From positions 1-64,000 of the forward strand of contig KV919092.1 of NCBI GenBank assembly GCA_002049455.2: 64,000 nucleotides of DNA, read 5' to 3'. Positions 46,137-57,577 of the stretch are shown piece after piece (within the stretch, counting starts at the first letter, position 1; every line of letters begins with the position of its first letter). This DNA comes from Porphyra umbilicalis (lineage: Eukaryota; Rhodophyta; Bangiophyceae; Bangiales; Bangiaceae). The position numbers were made by a program, and so were the translations under genes. The notes under the pieces are model-generated. The model saw only the letters and a program-made list of their open reading frames with translations, had not been told where the DNA came from and made no database searches.

Positions 46137-47457
46137 ACCACTGGTGACAAGGTGCTCGTGCTGAGGTGCAGCAGGAGAAGGGAATCCCAGTTGATAGACA
46201 CATAGAGGCGGGGGTGGGCCCCAAATGGTGGGTTTCAGACGGATCTCGGGGACTAGCCCCGAGGGACGGACATCGGCAGACAAGAAACCTGCTCGCTCCA
46301 ACACTTTGTTGCCTCAGGCTAGTTCTTTTTTTCTTCATGTAGGTCGTGCACCGTGGTGAGGGCTCCAACCGCCCTTCTTGTACTCCTCTCGACGATTTCT
46401 GAACACATATGGCGCCCCCCCTGCCATCGCTCAATACAGAAGCACCGTGACTCCTGGGCTTGCCTCCCCCACCGCACCCATAGCCAATTTGGCCGCCACA
46501 CCCCCTCCTACGCCCCCGCCCGCCCACCGCCACCGTCAGCACTGCGCCAATCGTCACTGCTGGCGGCCGGCATGGCGCAATGTGGGGCACACCCGTTGGC
46601 CTGAACGCCGCCTTTTTTCGCACGGGGGCATCTGGCCCTCGCACCAAGTCGATGTGCGACTTGGCCGCGAACGGGCGCGGCTGTGTTCTGCGGCGGGGCG
46701 ACCGAAAAACGGTCCCTGCAGTGTCGTGGGCTGCCAAAGGATGACCCAGGAACGACGGCACCAGCAGGACTCCGGTACCGTGCAAGCGGCCAGCAGTTTC
46801 AGAGGTCATCTGAAGCAATACTGGTATTTCGGGCATCAAAATTGAGCAACAACAAAGATCCGTTGACTGTCCATCAATGGGCGGGGCAGCAATCGCTGGA
46901 GCCTCCAATCGCCCCCAACGTGTGCCAGACTCAGCCCTCCCTTTCTCTCTGTCTCCCCGGCGGCCTTTCGTGTGTTGGCCAGGATCTTACACGAGACTGG
47001 TATCCCTCAGAGGTTGCCCCTTAGGGGCGCCTGCCGCCCCCCTGGGGCGTCCACAGCCACCCCAAACGGAAGGGATCCCACATGGCCTGCATCTTCGGCG
47101 CCCCGTCGCCGTGGGGTCGCACTCGACTCAGTACACTCTCTCAGTTGCCCGTTTCTCCACAGGAAAGGTCCGTGGCTACGGGCCGCACATCTTCAGTCCA
47201 CCAACCCAGTGGTCACACGGAGACGCTGGACACCGGGAGCGCCATTCGGCGCTGTTGCGGCGTTCACTCTGTTTTCTCACCTCGGCCGTGCGCGCGCGGT
47301 GCCCGTCCGATGCTGCAACCACTCTGGTCTCTTGTCGCTCCAATCATGGTAACTGCGTTATCGCCTGCAGTACGACGGGAATGTTGTTCGCAAGGGCGTT
47401 CCTGGCGACTTGGACACATCGTGTCAACCGGGTGCGCTCCGCTCGCCCGACGTCGCC
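46137..47457. other. Region between zinc-module and ePHD genes
   Basis: A minus frame at 46096-46908 and + frames to 47352 have no recognisable domain. Part of this may be 5' exon or leader of the ePHD gene. Confidence 0.35.
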
Positions 47458-48032
47458 GTCGCGAACGTCTCTCTCGTCGGCGTCGGCTGCACAGCCGTCG
47501 GCGCCGGTCCCGCCGCTGTTGACGCCGCGGCCAGCGGCGGTGCCGTCGGCGCAGTCTAGCGCATCCCCACACCCTCCATCGCCTCCGCCGCCGCCGACGC
47601 CGCCGCCGTCGCTGCCAGCGGCGGTGCCGTCGGCGCAGCCGAGCGCGTCGCCACCACAGCCAACGGCATTGCCTCCGCGCCGCCGCGATCGCCGCCGCGG
47701 CCACCGCCTCCGCCGCCGCCCCCATCACCGGCGCGGAGCGTCGGTGCCGTCTTCACAGCGTGACGCCTCGCCACCACAACAACCGCCACCGCCACCGCCT
47801 CCGCCGCCGCCCCCACCGCCGGTGCCGAGCGTCGGTGCCGTCGTCACAGCGTGGCGCGTCGCCACCACAACCACCGCCACCGCCATCACCTCCGCCGCCG
47901 CGGCCACCGCCGCCGCCGCCGCCGCCAGCGCTGGTGCCGAGCGGTGGTGCCTTCGGCGCGGCCGCGCGCCCCGGTCGTCATGAACCCCCTTCCGCCCACA
48001 CCTCCGCCCACACCTCCGCCGATGGCACCGCC

Positions 48033-48063
<31 letters not shown>

Positions 48064-48090
48064 CCAGCGCCGGTGCCGTCGACGCAGCGT
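47458..48090 (+). repeat. Pro-codon (CCG/CCA) repeats with VPS-x-ASP spacer
   Basis: About five units of poly-Pro codons are each followed by a GTGCCGTC-type box (VPSAQ/VPSxQR-xASP). The motif appears successively in different frames, so small indels separate the units. The last unit is in frame with the ePHD gene. Confidence 0.65.
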
Positions 48091-50112
48091 ACCGCGTCGC
48101 TGCCCTCTCCACTACCAGCGGCCGGGCCGCGTCCTCAGCGGCGTTCTCTGTTCCCGCCTGCTGCCGGACACCCGGACCATGACATTCCTGTGATTTCTCT
48201 GATCACTCCACCCGCGTCGCCCAAGGCGGCCGGCGTTGCACCTACTCAGCAACCCTCTACAAGTCGTCCGTTCCCCGCGTCGAACGAGTTGGCATCCTCG
48301 CGCCAACCCGCTTCCGCTCTGTCACGCCCAGCTCTTCGGGAACCCCGTCCCTCCCGTCATCGCGCTCGCCGTCAGTCTACTACCCCAATTTCCTATAATC
48401 CACGGGGGTGGCGTTTTGCCCCCTCGAAGACCCCCCCGTCGGGATTCTCCTCCGATGAGGTGGAAGACGGCCTACCCCCACCGCCCCGCATTGTCCGGGG
48501 ACTCACCGAGTTCCCTTCGTCCGTTGCGACGAGGGAGCAAGCTCGGCTGGACAGCGCATGGTGGTATCGCTTGGTGGCGGCGGACAGGCGTAAGCAGGAC
48601 AGGGAGAAGACTGTCGAAGGGGCAGCTGCGACCGAGCCGTACTCGGGGAAGGGGAAGGGCCCCGCCGGCAGCGGCTCTGCGGGCGGCTCAGCCGCGGTGG
48701 CGACGGAGCCCATCAAGGGCGGTGTCTCGTGGTGGCAGGTCACCGAACGTGCGGGAGCCCCGTCGGTTGGCCGGAAGAAGGCGCGCACGAAGCCAGTTGT
48801 GGAGCAGGCCGAGCCCGTGTGCGCCTTCTGTCCGAAGGTCAACCGTACTGGCGGGACCCTGCCGTCGCCCCTGATCGGCCCGTTCACGTTCCGGCAGGGA
48901 AAGAGCTTCTATGTGCACCACATCTGCGCCATGTGGGCGCCCGAAGTCTACCACGACCCCGAGACGGACAACATGCGCAACGTCGTCGCAGCATATCACC
49001 GCAGTCGGGGCCTGACGTGCTCGGTGTGCATCACCAACAGCGCGACGGTGGGCTGCTACGTGGCCGAGTGCAGGCACGCGTACCACTACTGCTGTTTGTA
49101 CGGCCACCCTCCTCCCTCAAAGTCGCACCCCGAGGAGAACGGACCATGTGTCAGGCACGACGAGCACTACGCGGCTTTCTGCCCGGCGCACGCGGCAAGG
49201 GCCAACGACGAAGCGTTCGTGCGGCGCATGACCGACGACGCGGCTTTGTCAACGTTTCTGTCGGACCGCGCGGCAGCGGTGCAAGCCGCACTGGAGGATG
49301 AGCCTACCCAGGGCATGGACTGCCCCAACTATGCAGTGACTGGTGTCCGGCGCAACGAAACGGAGACCATCTTCTGTCGGGTGTGGGGCGTATCTTCCGT
49401 CGAGTTCGACACCGCATGGGTTACCGTCGCTGGGCACCCTTACCGACGGGTCGTCCGCAGCGGCGAGCGGGTTGCGACCCGAGATCATCCTCGGCAAGTC
49501 CCTCGGTGCGCTCTTTCGGTCGCGCTGCGCGCAGGAGGGGCGGGCGCCGCACGTGGAGGTGCCGCCGGTATCCAGACGTCGCTGGCGAATGTCGGTGACG
49601 CGGTGGCGCCCGACGACGGGAATGCCAGTGCCGCGGCAGCCGCCAGTGCAGCGGATGCAGCTGGTGAGCTAGCGGCGGGGGGAAGGCAGCGGGGAGAAGC
49701 CGAGGTCGCGGCTGCTGGTCAGTCCCCCGTTTTCCTCTTACGCAACGTCAGACGAGTACAGGGCGTTGGACGAGGCGCTTTCCGGCGGTCGCTTCCGGCA
49801 GTACCTGGTTCCTTTTTGCGCACGACTGTCGTCAGGAGTGTGCCCACCCGTCGACTGTCCCTACCGGTGGGCATGGGCGGTGCCGAGTCTCTGAGGCCGC
49901 TCGGTCGTGGGGGACCGGCTACTGATGGTGGTGGCCGCGTGGGGTCGGCTGTTCGCGGTGGTGGAGCAGCTGCTGCTGGCGGTACCGGCGAGGGGTCAGC
50001 CGGCAACGGTGGGGAGTCGGTGAGCCGCTCTTTTAACGGGTGGCCGCCGCCGCGGCCGCTGCCAGGTCCCAACGCCGAAGAGGGAGCATCTTGGAATGAC
50101 AAGCAGGAATAG
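47980..50112 (+). CDS. Extended PHD-finger (ePHD) protein
   Basis: Likely chromatin-associated protein. From ATG 47980: a Pro-rich start, a disordered region with ISYNPRGW and SDEVEDGLPPPP, the helix LDSAWWYRLVAADRRKQ, and an ePHD domain at about 280-405. That domain has CAFC, FRQGKSFYVHHICAMWAPEV, CSVC, CYVAECRHAYHYCC and FCPAHA, the C2HC knuckle plus atypical PHD pattern known from AF10/PHF6/JADE-type proteins. A segment with ETIFCRVWGVSS..HPYRRVVR follows. Near 49466 the better coding frame shifts by one base (SGLRPEIILGKSLGALFRSR, then YRALDEALSGGRFRQYLVPF) and stops at TGA 49892, with one TAG that a 33-nt intron starting GTGAGC could remove. The open frame I list continues instead to 50112. 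So the C-terminus is either frameshifted or mis-assembled, and the start may lie further upstream. Confidence 0.75.
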
Positions 50113-50489
50113 ACAGTTTTTTTTTTGTCACAAGCGACAAACAGCGCCCGCGTGCGCGCCCCACCTCCACAACCCGCGCCACCTGCACACCAGCCAGCAG
50201 CCCTGCCGCCGGCTCGGCCGTTGCGTGGGTAGGACCGCACTCTTCACCACCTCCCGTGCTCCCCGCCCCCCGCGGCACACACCATCATGACGCAAACCCC
50301 GTCGCACCGATCGCCCCAGACCAGCATTCGCCTCCTCCCCGTTCATCACTGCCGCGGCCGGCCGCCGCGGGCACAGCCGCGAGCGCGCGTGCGTCGGGCG
50401 CACTGATGCCCCGCGCCATGTCGCCGGGGGCCGGCGAGGACGCGGAGGCGGTGGCGTTGCTCTTGGCGGCCGGCGATAACGCGGCGGCG

Positions 50490-51020
50490 GCGAAGCTGCT
50501 CGGCGAGGGCGGCGCCGGGACAAGACTCGGCGGCGACGGCGGCGGCGGCTGCGGAGGTGGTGGCGACGGCGGCGATGGAGGCGGCGGCGGCCGCCACAGA
50601 CGCGGCCGGCACCACCATTGCGCCGTTGCAGCCGACATTGCGACGCCGCCGCCGCCGACGCCGCCGCAGCCGACCCCGCCGCCGCCGCCGATGCCACCGC
50701 CGCCGCCGCGGCCGCCGCCGCCGCCGACGCCACCGCCTCCGCCGCCGCCGCCGCCGTCGCCGCCGAGCCTCGTCCTGGCGCCGCCCTCGCCGAGCAGCGT
50801 CGCCGCCGCCGCGTGATCGCGGCGGAGGTGGTGGCGGCGGCGGCGATGGTGGCGGCGGCGGCGGCCGCAGACGCGGCCGGCTCCACCATTGCGCCGTTGC
50901 AGCCGACATTGCGCCGCCGCCGACAACGCCGGCGCCGCAGCCGACGCCGCCGCCGCCGCCGATGCCACGGCCGCCGCCGCCACCGCCGCCACCGCCACCA
51001 CCGCCGCCGCCGCCGCTGAT
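50490..51020. repeat. 270-bp GC-rich duplication with internal inverted repeats
   Basis: A block with AGACGCGGCCGG and CCATTGCGCCGTTGCAGCCGA recurs at about 50598 and 50868 (270 bp apart). A 55-bp block at about 50490-50545 recurs inverted at about 50750-50805. The rest is GCC/GGC runs. The frames on both strands are low-complexity and are not called. Confidence 0.75.
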
Positions 51021-52200
51021 GTGCTCAGAAGCCTCTCCCAAAGACCTCGTCTGCGCCACTCGGGACGGACCGCGCTGGCCTCGTAGCAGCGGCGCTGCAA
51101 CGCCGCCGCCGACGCATTGCCGGCGGCAATGAGGGTGGGGGGAGCAGGGCAGAAGCCGCCAGAGCGCGACAACCTGTCGGTGTGGAACGCCAAACGGTGT
51201 GCGGAGCAGCCAGCGCCATGGTGGGGGGTGAGGGGACCCCGCGGGAAAGAGGGGGGGGGGGGGCACGAACGAGCTGCGGGGCGCGCGCAGGGGAGGGTGG
51301 GAAAGTAGGGGGGGGAAGGTTGCAGCCGGGCCGCTGGCCGCGCAATGGGATCAAACGATGAGCTCCCTGGAAACGCACAGGACGGACGGCAACGCCACTT
51401 TTCGTCAAGGACGACCAGCCCACAATGACAGTGATGATGTGGCCAATTGGATTCCGTCGTTCACGCGAGATGTTGAACAACCGTCCTCTTCGCCAAAAAA
51501 AGGAAGCCCCCAGGGCGATCAATTCATTTCCACGACAGAGGGCGGGACTTTGGACGAGAGTCTTCACTGTTGCATTTGCACCGGAAGAGTCACTATCGAC
51601 AGCCAGCTCCTTGGGCGCGTCTGGGAGGCCACATGGAACGTTGGCGCCCTTCAGCTTCAAGATACGACACTGAACGCACTTTCAGCAGCCCAGAGAGCTC
51701 TGAACCATGGCAGCTCCAACCTTTCTTCAGACTGTGAGCAAAATGCATGCGAGTTGGCGGATCTCTGGCCGATCTCCACCGGCGAGCACCCTCCAGCGTC
51801 GGTCCAGTCTCGGGACGGCGAAGAAAGGACGCCGTCCCGCGACCACCCAATGGGTCCAACGTAGTGCCGTCGTCTTCCTCGGTGCCCGGCGCCAGGCACT
51901 GGCAAGGGTTGGTCATTCTCGTCGCTGTCGCCCTGTCGTCGACATCCTCCCAACCGCCATCGCAGCGCACCCCTCCCAACATCTCATCGGCGAGAACACG
52001 AGTCGTGTTCCTGGTACGTGAGCAGTTGTGGCTCCCTTATGGCGAGAGAGCATATGTTTTATTGGACAAACGCAGTACGGTACGACTCGTGTTATGAGCA
52101 GTGTTCTGACCCACTCGCTGTATTGAAATGTTCCTCGACGTGGCCCCACGCTTTCAAATGCATGTCATCTGCTGAGCTCCATACAGGGGCACGAAGAATC
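51021..52200. other. No supported gene
   Basis: Frames 51358-51864 (+) and 51025-51660 (-) overlap and match nothing. The region probably contains the 5' flank of zinc-module gene B. Confidence 0.35.
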
Positions 52201-52671
52201 ATGCTTTGCGTCCTGTGCAGGTTCCAGAGCGCCGCCGGGGAACGAGGCCACAGTGCTCGTTGCTGCCCGTTGCGAGAGCTGGAGTGCCGCCACACGCTCT
52301 CCGAGGACAGCCCGTTTGTTCTCCCCGGGCGCTGCCTCAATGAGCATTGCGTTCATCTCCAGCCCTGCTCCGCGTGCGGTCTGATCGGCCACTCGCGCTT
52401 CACCCTCAAGTTGGACACCGCGCGATGGGAGCTTTCGGCTGGCGGGCGGCCCATCCACCGCCTGCACTCCCCCAGGGCGCTCACTCGTCAGGACTTTGTG
52501 TGCCAGTTGGTGAGCGAGCGTCAAGTTCTGCGACTCGTCGCGTCTGCCCATGCATTGGCTCTGGCTCGGACGTATCCTGTTTTCTCGACATTCAATTTTT
52601 TTCGTCTTGCGGGAGGACGCTTGCTTCCCACTGGGTTGCGCGTTGTGGTGGGAATGCACAGCAGTAAATAA
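52201..52671 (+). CDS. Cys/His-rich zinc-module protein B (paralogue of A)
   Basis: 156 aa from ATG 52201. The first 64 residues align without gaps to protein A: C3-x2-C6-x10-H17-x4-C22 (CCPLR), C29, C45-x4-C50-x-H52-x3-C56-x2-CG-x2-GH64, all 11 ligands conserved at constant spacing although other residues differ widely. The downstream segment is also shared (W-E-L-x3-GR then ALTRQDFVCQLVSE against W-R-L-x3-GR then PLCKEDFVCALMTD). After about residue 115 the two diverge, and B ends soon after without A's Gly-rich, basic and acidic regions. It may be a short paralogue, a truncated copy, or the first exon of a longer gene. The frame is open further upstream (52018) without similarity to A. Confidence 0.62.
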   Translation: MLCVLCRFQSAAGERGHSARCCPLRELECRHTLSEDSPFVLPGRCLNEHCVHLQPCSACGLIGHSRFTLKLDTARWELSAGGRPIHRLHSPRALTRQDFVCQLVSERQVLRLVASAHALALARTYPVFSTFNFFRLAGGRLLPTGLRVVVGMHSSK

Positions 52672-53041
52672 GGCGCAGCCTGAGCCACGCCGAAGCTGCT
52701 CCGAGAGACCGAACCGCCGCAGCACGGTGGGCATCAAAACTCGCCTTGACAGTGACGGGCGAATAGGACGGCTCCGAGCGGATCAAGAGCTGTGAAGACA
52801 GAAACCGGTCAGGCGTTTGCTCCGCCTCGTCCGATTTTTCGATAACCATTGATCCAGAAACCATCGCAGGCTCTCTCCCCGCCAGCGTTTGCTTGGTCTT
52901 GGACGCGTGGCTCTCCTGTTTTCACCACCTCTGCCCATCCCTGCTCCACGCACTCTCCTCTCGCTTTCCACCATTCACCATCCACACTCCAACCCCTTCT
53001 GTCTGCTACTACTCGTAGCTCCGGCCATCGCCTCCTCCACA

Positions 53042-53596
53042 ATGTGTGCGAGTCGCTCCGGCTCCCGCGACGACGGCAAGGCAGCCGAGAAGCCGCACTC
53101 TCTTCCCGCGACGGCGGAACACGGCCGGCCGGCGCGGGCGACAGAGCAGGCTGCGCTTGCGCGCATCGGCCAGTTTGTTCGGCAGGCAGGCTCGCTAGGA
53201 CTGCGTGTGCAGCGCACGACGATTGCGCCTGCGCCTGTCCCGCACCGCGGTCGTACCCCCAATGAGCCAGGGCCCACCCTCATCTTTAGTGACGAGAGCA
53301 GCGTCGGTCCGTGCATTGTCTCGGTGGAGCAACCCACCGCGAGCACCGGCAGCTCCAGCGGCCGGCCTTTCAACGAGCCGGTGATGCCGCCCAGCGACTC
53401 GGAGGCGGAGACGCAGGTTCCTCGTCGGGCTGGTGGGGAGGAGAACGGGCATCGCGGCCGTCTCGTCGATGGTGCCGGCCGCGGTACCGGCGGCGCTGCT
53501 GCTACTGTGGCGGGCCCGAGAATGGCGGCTGCATCATCGGCCGGTGACGGCAAGGGAGGCTTGTCGGGTGCTGCGGGTACAAGCAGCAGCGACTAG
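53042..53596 (+). CDS. Hypothetical protein, 184 aa
   Basis: Unrecognised. The reading from ATG 53042 has mixed composition with stretches such as ALARIGQFVRQAGSLGLRVQ and GPTLIFSDESSVGPCIVSVE, an acidic SDSEAE patch and a Gly/Ala-rich tail, ending at TAG 53594. A pyrimidine-rich leader (CTCTCC, CCACC) precedes it. It could be a separate gene or a further exon of the zinc-module/ePHD group. The opposite strand is also open over most of it, which lowers confidence. Confidence 0.35.
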   Translation: MCASRSGSRDDGKAAEKPHSLPATAEHGRPARATEQAALARIGQFVRQAGSLGLRVQRTTIAPAPVPHRGRTPNEPGPTLIFSDESSVGPCIVSVEQPTASTGSSSGRPFNEPVMPPSDSEAETQVPRRAGGEENGHRGRLVDGAGRGTGGAAATVAGPRMAAASSAGDGKGGLSGAAGTSSSD

Positions 53597-56279
53597 GGTG
53601 CCATCTTGTGGGACCGCTGCGCACGCTCTCGCTTCATCATTACGTGGGGGACTCGGGGGGTGCGTTTCTCAGAATGTGAGGGGGGTGTGGGTGGGTGTTG
53701 TGTCTTCGTGCTACTCTGTGCTTCGAACTGATGTCTTCTTGGATACCACAGTACGCGTGCGGCGGCCCCGTGCTGCGCACGCGCGACGGTCGGGCGGCAT
53801 GCGCCGCCCGCGCGCAGCGCCGCCCGTCACGTGTCGGTCGCGCCCCTGGGCCAGACGCCCAACAGCGGCGCGCTCGGTCGAGGACGGGTGCGGGTGGGCG
53901 TTTGGGAGCCAACCCTTTGAGGCGCACCGTCGTCCGAGGGCGCTCGCCAGACCGCCGCGGCCTCGGGTGGCGGGGGCAACGGGCGTCTACCCTCTAGTCT
54001 CCAGTGGCCGCTGGGACGAGTCGCCCCGGCCCGTTGGCGCGCATGCGGCCGGCGCGGCGGCCGACGTGTCGTGCAAAGGTGGTCGGTCACTGGCCGCCAG
54101 CGAGGCAGCGGCGGCGTGCGGGGGCCGACACCCGTGGCCCGCCTCGCCACGGCTGCAGCGTGAGGTGCGCGAAACGGGTGGTGAGGATGCCGGGGGGGTG
54201 GGCATGTGCAGGTCGCGTCCAGAGCGCCACGTGCCGAGGGCGGACCGGCGACTCGACACTACACGCAGCGGGTCTGGTTGTGCTGGAGGTCAGGGAGCTG
54301 ACCATGGCCGGCGGTGGCGGAGGTGGGCGCGCTTGGTTGCCGCAGACGGTCGTACAAGCGAGTTGGCGGCAGGGCTCGTCGGTACCGCTTTGTTGTCTGT
54401 ACTCGCAGACGTCCGTCGTAACCGTTGCTATGGTCAGCGCCATGGGAACGCGACAACTTCCGCAACGTAGACACGAGCCCCATGCGTGCGAGTAAAAGGA
54501 ACAAAAAGACCTGCAACCTGACTACCCTAGTCTCTGCGTAGCTCGCAGCACGCGATCTCATCACACACCCCCGCCCCGTCAAACCTCCTATATCTCGGCC
54601 ATCCCTGTTACATTCGGTCATTTGTACACCTCGCCCGACGCGACGTTGATACGCACGAAGTGGGGGAGGTGGTCTCCATCGGCGTGCCGCACGACGTCGC
54701 TCGTCGCCTGGTGCCGCCGCGGTCGCCGGGCGGCGACGGTCACTGTTGGGGGGGCGGCGCCGCGCGGCGCCGGGCGGTCGCCGCCGCCACGGCCCCCGCT
54801 CCGTGCCCCGCGTGCCCCGACGCACCCAGACGGTGGCGGCGGCGGATGGGCTGGCGGCGGAACCGCGCGTCGATGACGCGCATCCGGTGAGTGGACGCCC
54901 GACTGGCGACAACAGGTGGGACAGGGTGGACGCTTTCCGGCGCGGAGGTTGGGTGAGGCGCAGCAGGGCGGCGCAACGGCGGGGGGGAGGCGGTGGGCGT
55001 GGGGCGGGGGTAGTGTGGGCCGCGTCTGTCAGTCGACGCGCGGTCACCGTCCCGCGACGTCGTTCCGCCGCGCGGTGCTCCCGCGCCTGTGCTGGCGTGG
55101 CGCTCACTTGCCCCGCCAGCGTTGCCGCCGTCACTGGCTCGGACGTGGAGCCACCCGACGGCCGCCGCCGATTGCGGGACGACGACGGTGATCTCGTGGC
55201 GGACAGCGGTGTTATCAATCTACACATACGAGAAGCGACGGCATTTTGGGGCACAGGGAAAAGAGGAAAAGACATCGTGAGTTATATGTTTAGACGGGCA
55301 TGAGCACACAGGCTGCTTTCCACAGAGAAAAAGGAGACAATGTCATGGAACAGCGCTGCTGTGATGGCCACCACATCGACCACTGCTTCATTCACCAAAG
55401 ACAAGCTCGTGGGGGGCACGAGACGATGCCGGAGATCAACGTACACGAATAGACGACTGAAGCAAAATGCGCGAAAGAGGGTTAGAACAGCACACGTACA
55501 GGGTGAATGCGTCGGAAGACAATCAGAACAGGAGAGGACGATAACCCAAAGATGGGACGGTGTTGGAGCCGTCGCGTCCACACGGCGACGGCGGCATACC
55601 GAGCGGACAAGGACGGCCTCGCAACGAGCGGACGAGTGCAGCCAACGACGCGGGCATGGGGACGGCGTCACGACGGGGGCGACCTGTGGCCTCCCGACCC
55701 ACCAGCCGAGCACAGAGACAGGTGATCGCGAGAGCAGCAACCGGGACGACCGGCGCCAAAAGTGAGAGCGCTTGGACATGCAGCAAGGAGATGTTGCAGA
55801 CGTTTCGGCAGCCATGTCGTGAGATATGGGATCAGAATGATACTTCGGACCGAAACGGCCCTGAAGTCTCCAAACTGGACAGGATATTCATCATTTTTGG
55901 AGTAGCCCCCGCCGTTTTCCCGGAGTTGGTACGCAGGGGATGCGTTTCGGACGACAATGTCATGTAGTTGTTTTCGATCCATGTCGCGCTTCGAGTTCCA
56001 CTCCCTGTGCTGTTCATGCCATATGCGGATTCGGAAATCGACCGCGGCTGAGGCTGATAGACAGGCTACTTGATAGCTGTCAGCCAAAACCATTTAGGCC
56101 GGGCGCCTGGCAGACAGCAAACGCAGCGACCATCCCACTCCCATCACTTGCAACCCGTCCGCAGCAGCGACGGCTGCGGCATCCGCGTCTCGCGCTACGC
56201 TGGCAGCCACCCGTCCCCCTCCCAACCTGCTGCCGCATGGTGGCGGTGACGGAGGCGCCCGCAGCGCCGGCCGCCACTG
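53597..56279. other. GC-rich accessory DNA, no supported gene
   Basis: Arg/Ala-rich frames overlap on both strands (53433-54470 +, 54259-55275 -). From 55300 to 56090 the composition is balanced with only short frames. Nothing recognised. Confidence 0.35.
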
Positions 56280-57080
56280 TGCCTCGAACACGGCGGCCGG
56301 CGCCACTGCACTGGCGGCGGTGACGCGGAGGCGACGGCGGCGCCCGCGGAGTCCGCCGCCGCTCTGCCGTGGACACGGTGGCTACGGCCTCTGCACTAGC
56401 GGCGGTGAGGCGGCGACGACGGTGGTGCTGCGGCGCTCGCGGCGTCCGCCGCCGCTCTGCTGTGGACACGGTGGCTACGGCCTCTGCACTGACGGCGGTG
56501 AGGCGGCGGCGACGGTGGTGCTGCGGCGCTCGCGGCGTCGGCCGCCGCTTTGCCGCGAAGACGGCGGCCACCGCCTCTGCACTGGCGGCGGTGAGGCGGC
56601 GGCGACGGCGGTGATGGCGGCGCTCGCGGCGTCGGCCGCCGCTTTGCCGCGAGCACGGTGACCACCGCCTCTGCGCTGGCGGCGGTGAGGCGGCAGCGAC
56701 GTCAGTGACGGCGGCTTCGGGCGCCGCTCGGCCTCGGACACGGTGGCTACTGCCTCGGTTGTGGCGGCTATGATGGCGGCGGCGACGGCAGTGGCGATGG
56801 CGGTGCCCGCGGCGTCCGCCGCAGCTCAGCCACGGAAAACGGCGGATACCTCTTGGGTAGTGGCGGCAATGGCGGCGGCTGTGACGGCGGCGGTGACGGC
56901 GGCGCCCGCGGCGGTGACCGCCGCTCGGCCGCGAACACGGCGGCCACCGCCTCTGTTGTGATGGCTATGTTGTGGCGGCGGTGAGGCGCCGATGACGGCG
57001 GCGCCCGCGGCAGGACCGCCGCTCGGCCGCGAACACGGCGGCCGTCGCCTCGGTAGTGGTGGCGGTGACGGCGGCCCCCG
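56280..57080. repeat. 90-bp tandem repeat, degenerate
   Basis: The block GTGGACACGGTGGCTACGGC recurs at about 56373 and 56463, with diverged forms near 56553 and 56649, 90-96 bp apart; looser units continue to about 57080. The arms contain GGC/GTC runs. Frames on both strands are repeat-derived. Confidence 0.75.
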
Positions 57081-57577
57081 CGGCATCGACCCCCGCTTGG
57101 CAGCTGCGCCGGCGCCGTAGCCGCCGGACCTGGCGAGCGTGCGCGTGGCCTCGGTAGTCCCTGGCGGCGGCGCCAAGGATTCTGTCGCCAAGCCTGTGAC
57201 GGCCATCGCCCGGCGGCGCTGATCGCGGGTGGAGCGGGTCGTCCCATCGAGGTTGGCCGCAGCTGAGCGGCGGGGGTTGGGGGAGGACTACCGGGCTGCC
57301 GCCCAAGCTCGCAACGGTCGGCGGAGGATGAGGGGAAGGCGGCAGTCACACTGTGTGGCGCTAGGATTCACAACCAACACTGGTGGCTGGGGCTGGTATC
57401 CACAGTCGGCACCGGGACGATTGCCTCTCTGAAGAATAATAGAACCTACTTTGTCAAGCGCACCAACGCCACGTGCAAACACACCCACACTTCAGAGGAA
57501 AAGGCACTGGCTACTGGCTCCAGACGTGCAGCCAGAAACAGAATAGAGATACCATCAACAAAGAAAGAATCACCAAC

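Noticed and set aside
46096-46908. 270-codon minus ORF
   Set aside because: No domain, mixed low-complexity content, and competing + frames; probably chance in GC-rich DNA.
53433-54470. 345-codon + ORF downstream of the 53042 gene
   Set aside because: It overlaps that gene out of frame, is Arg/Ala-rich and has an equally long antisense frame.
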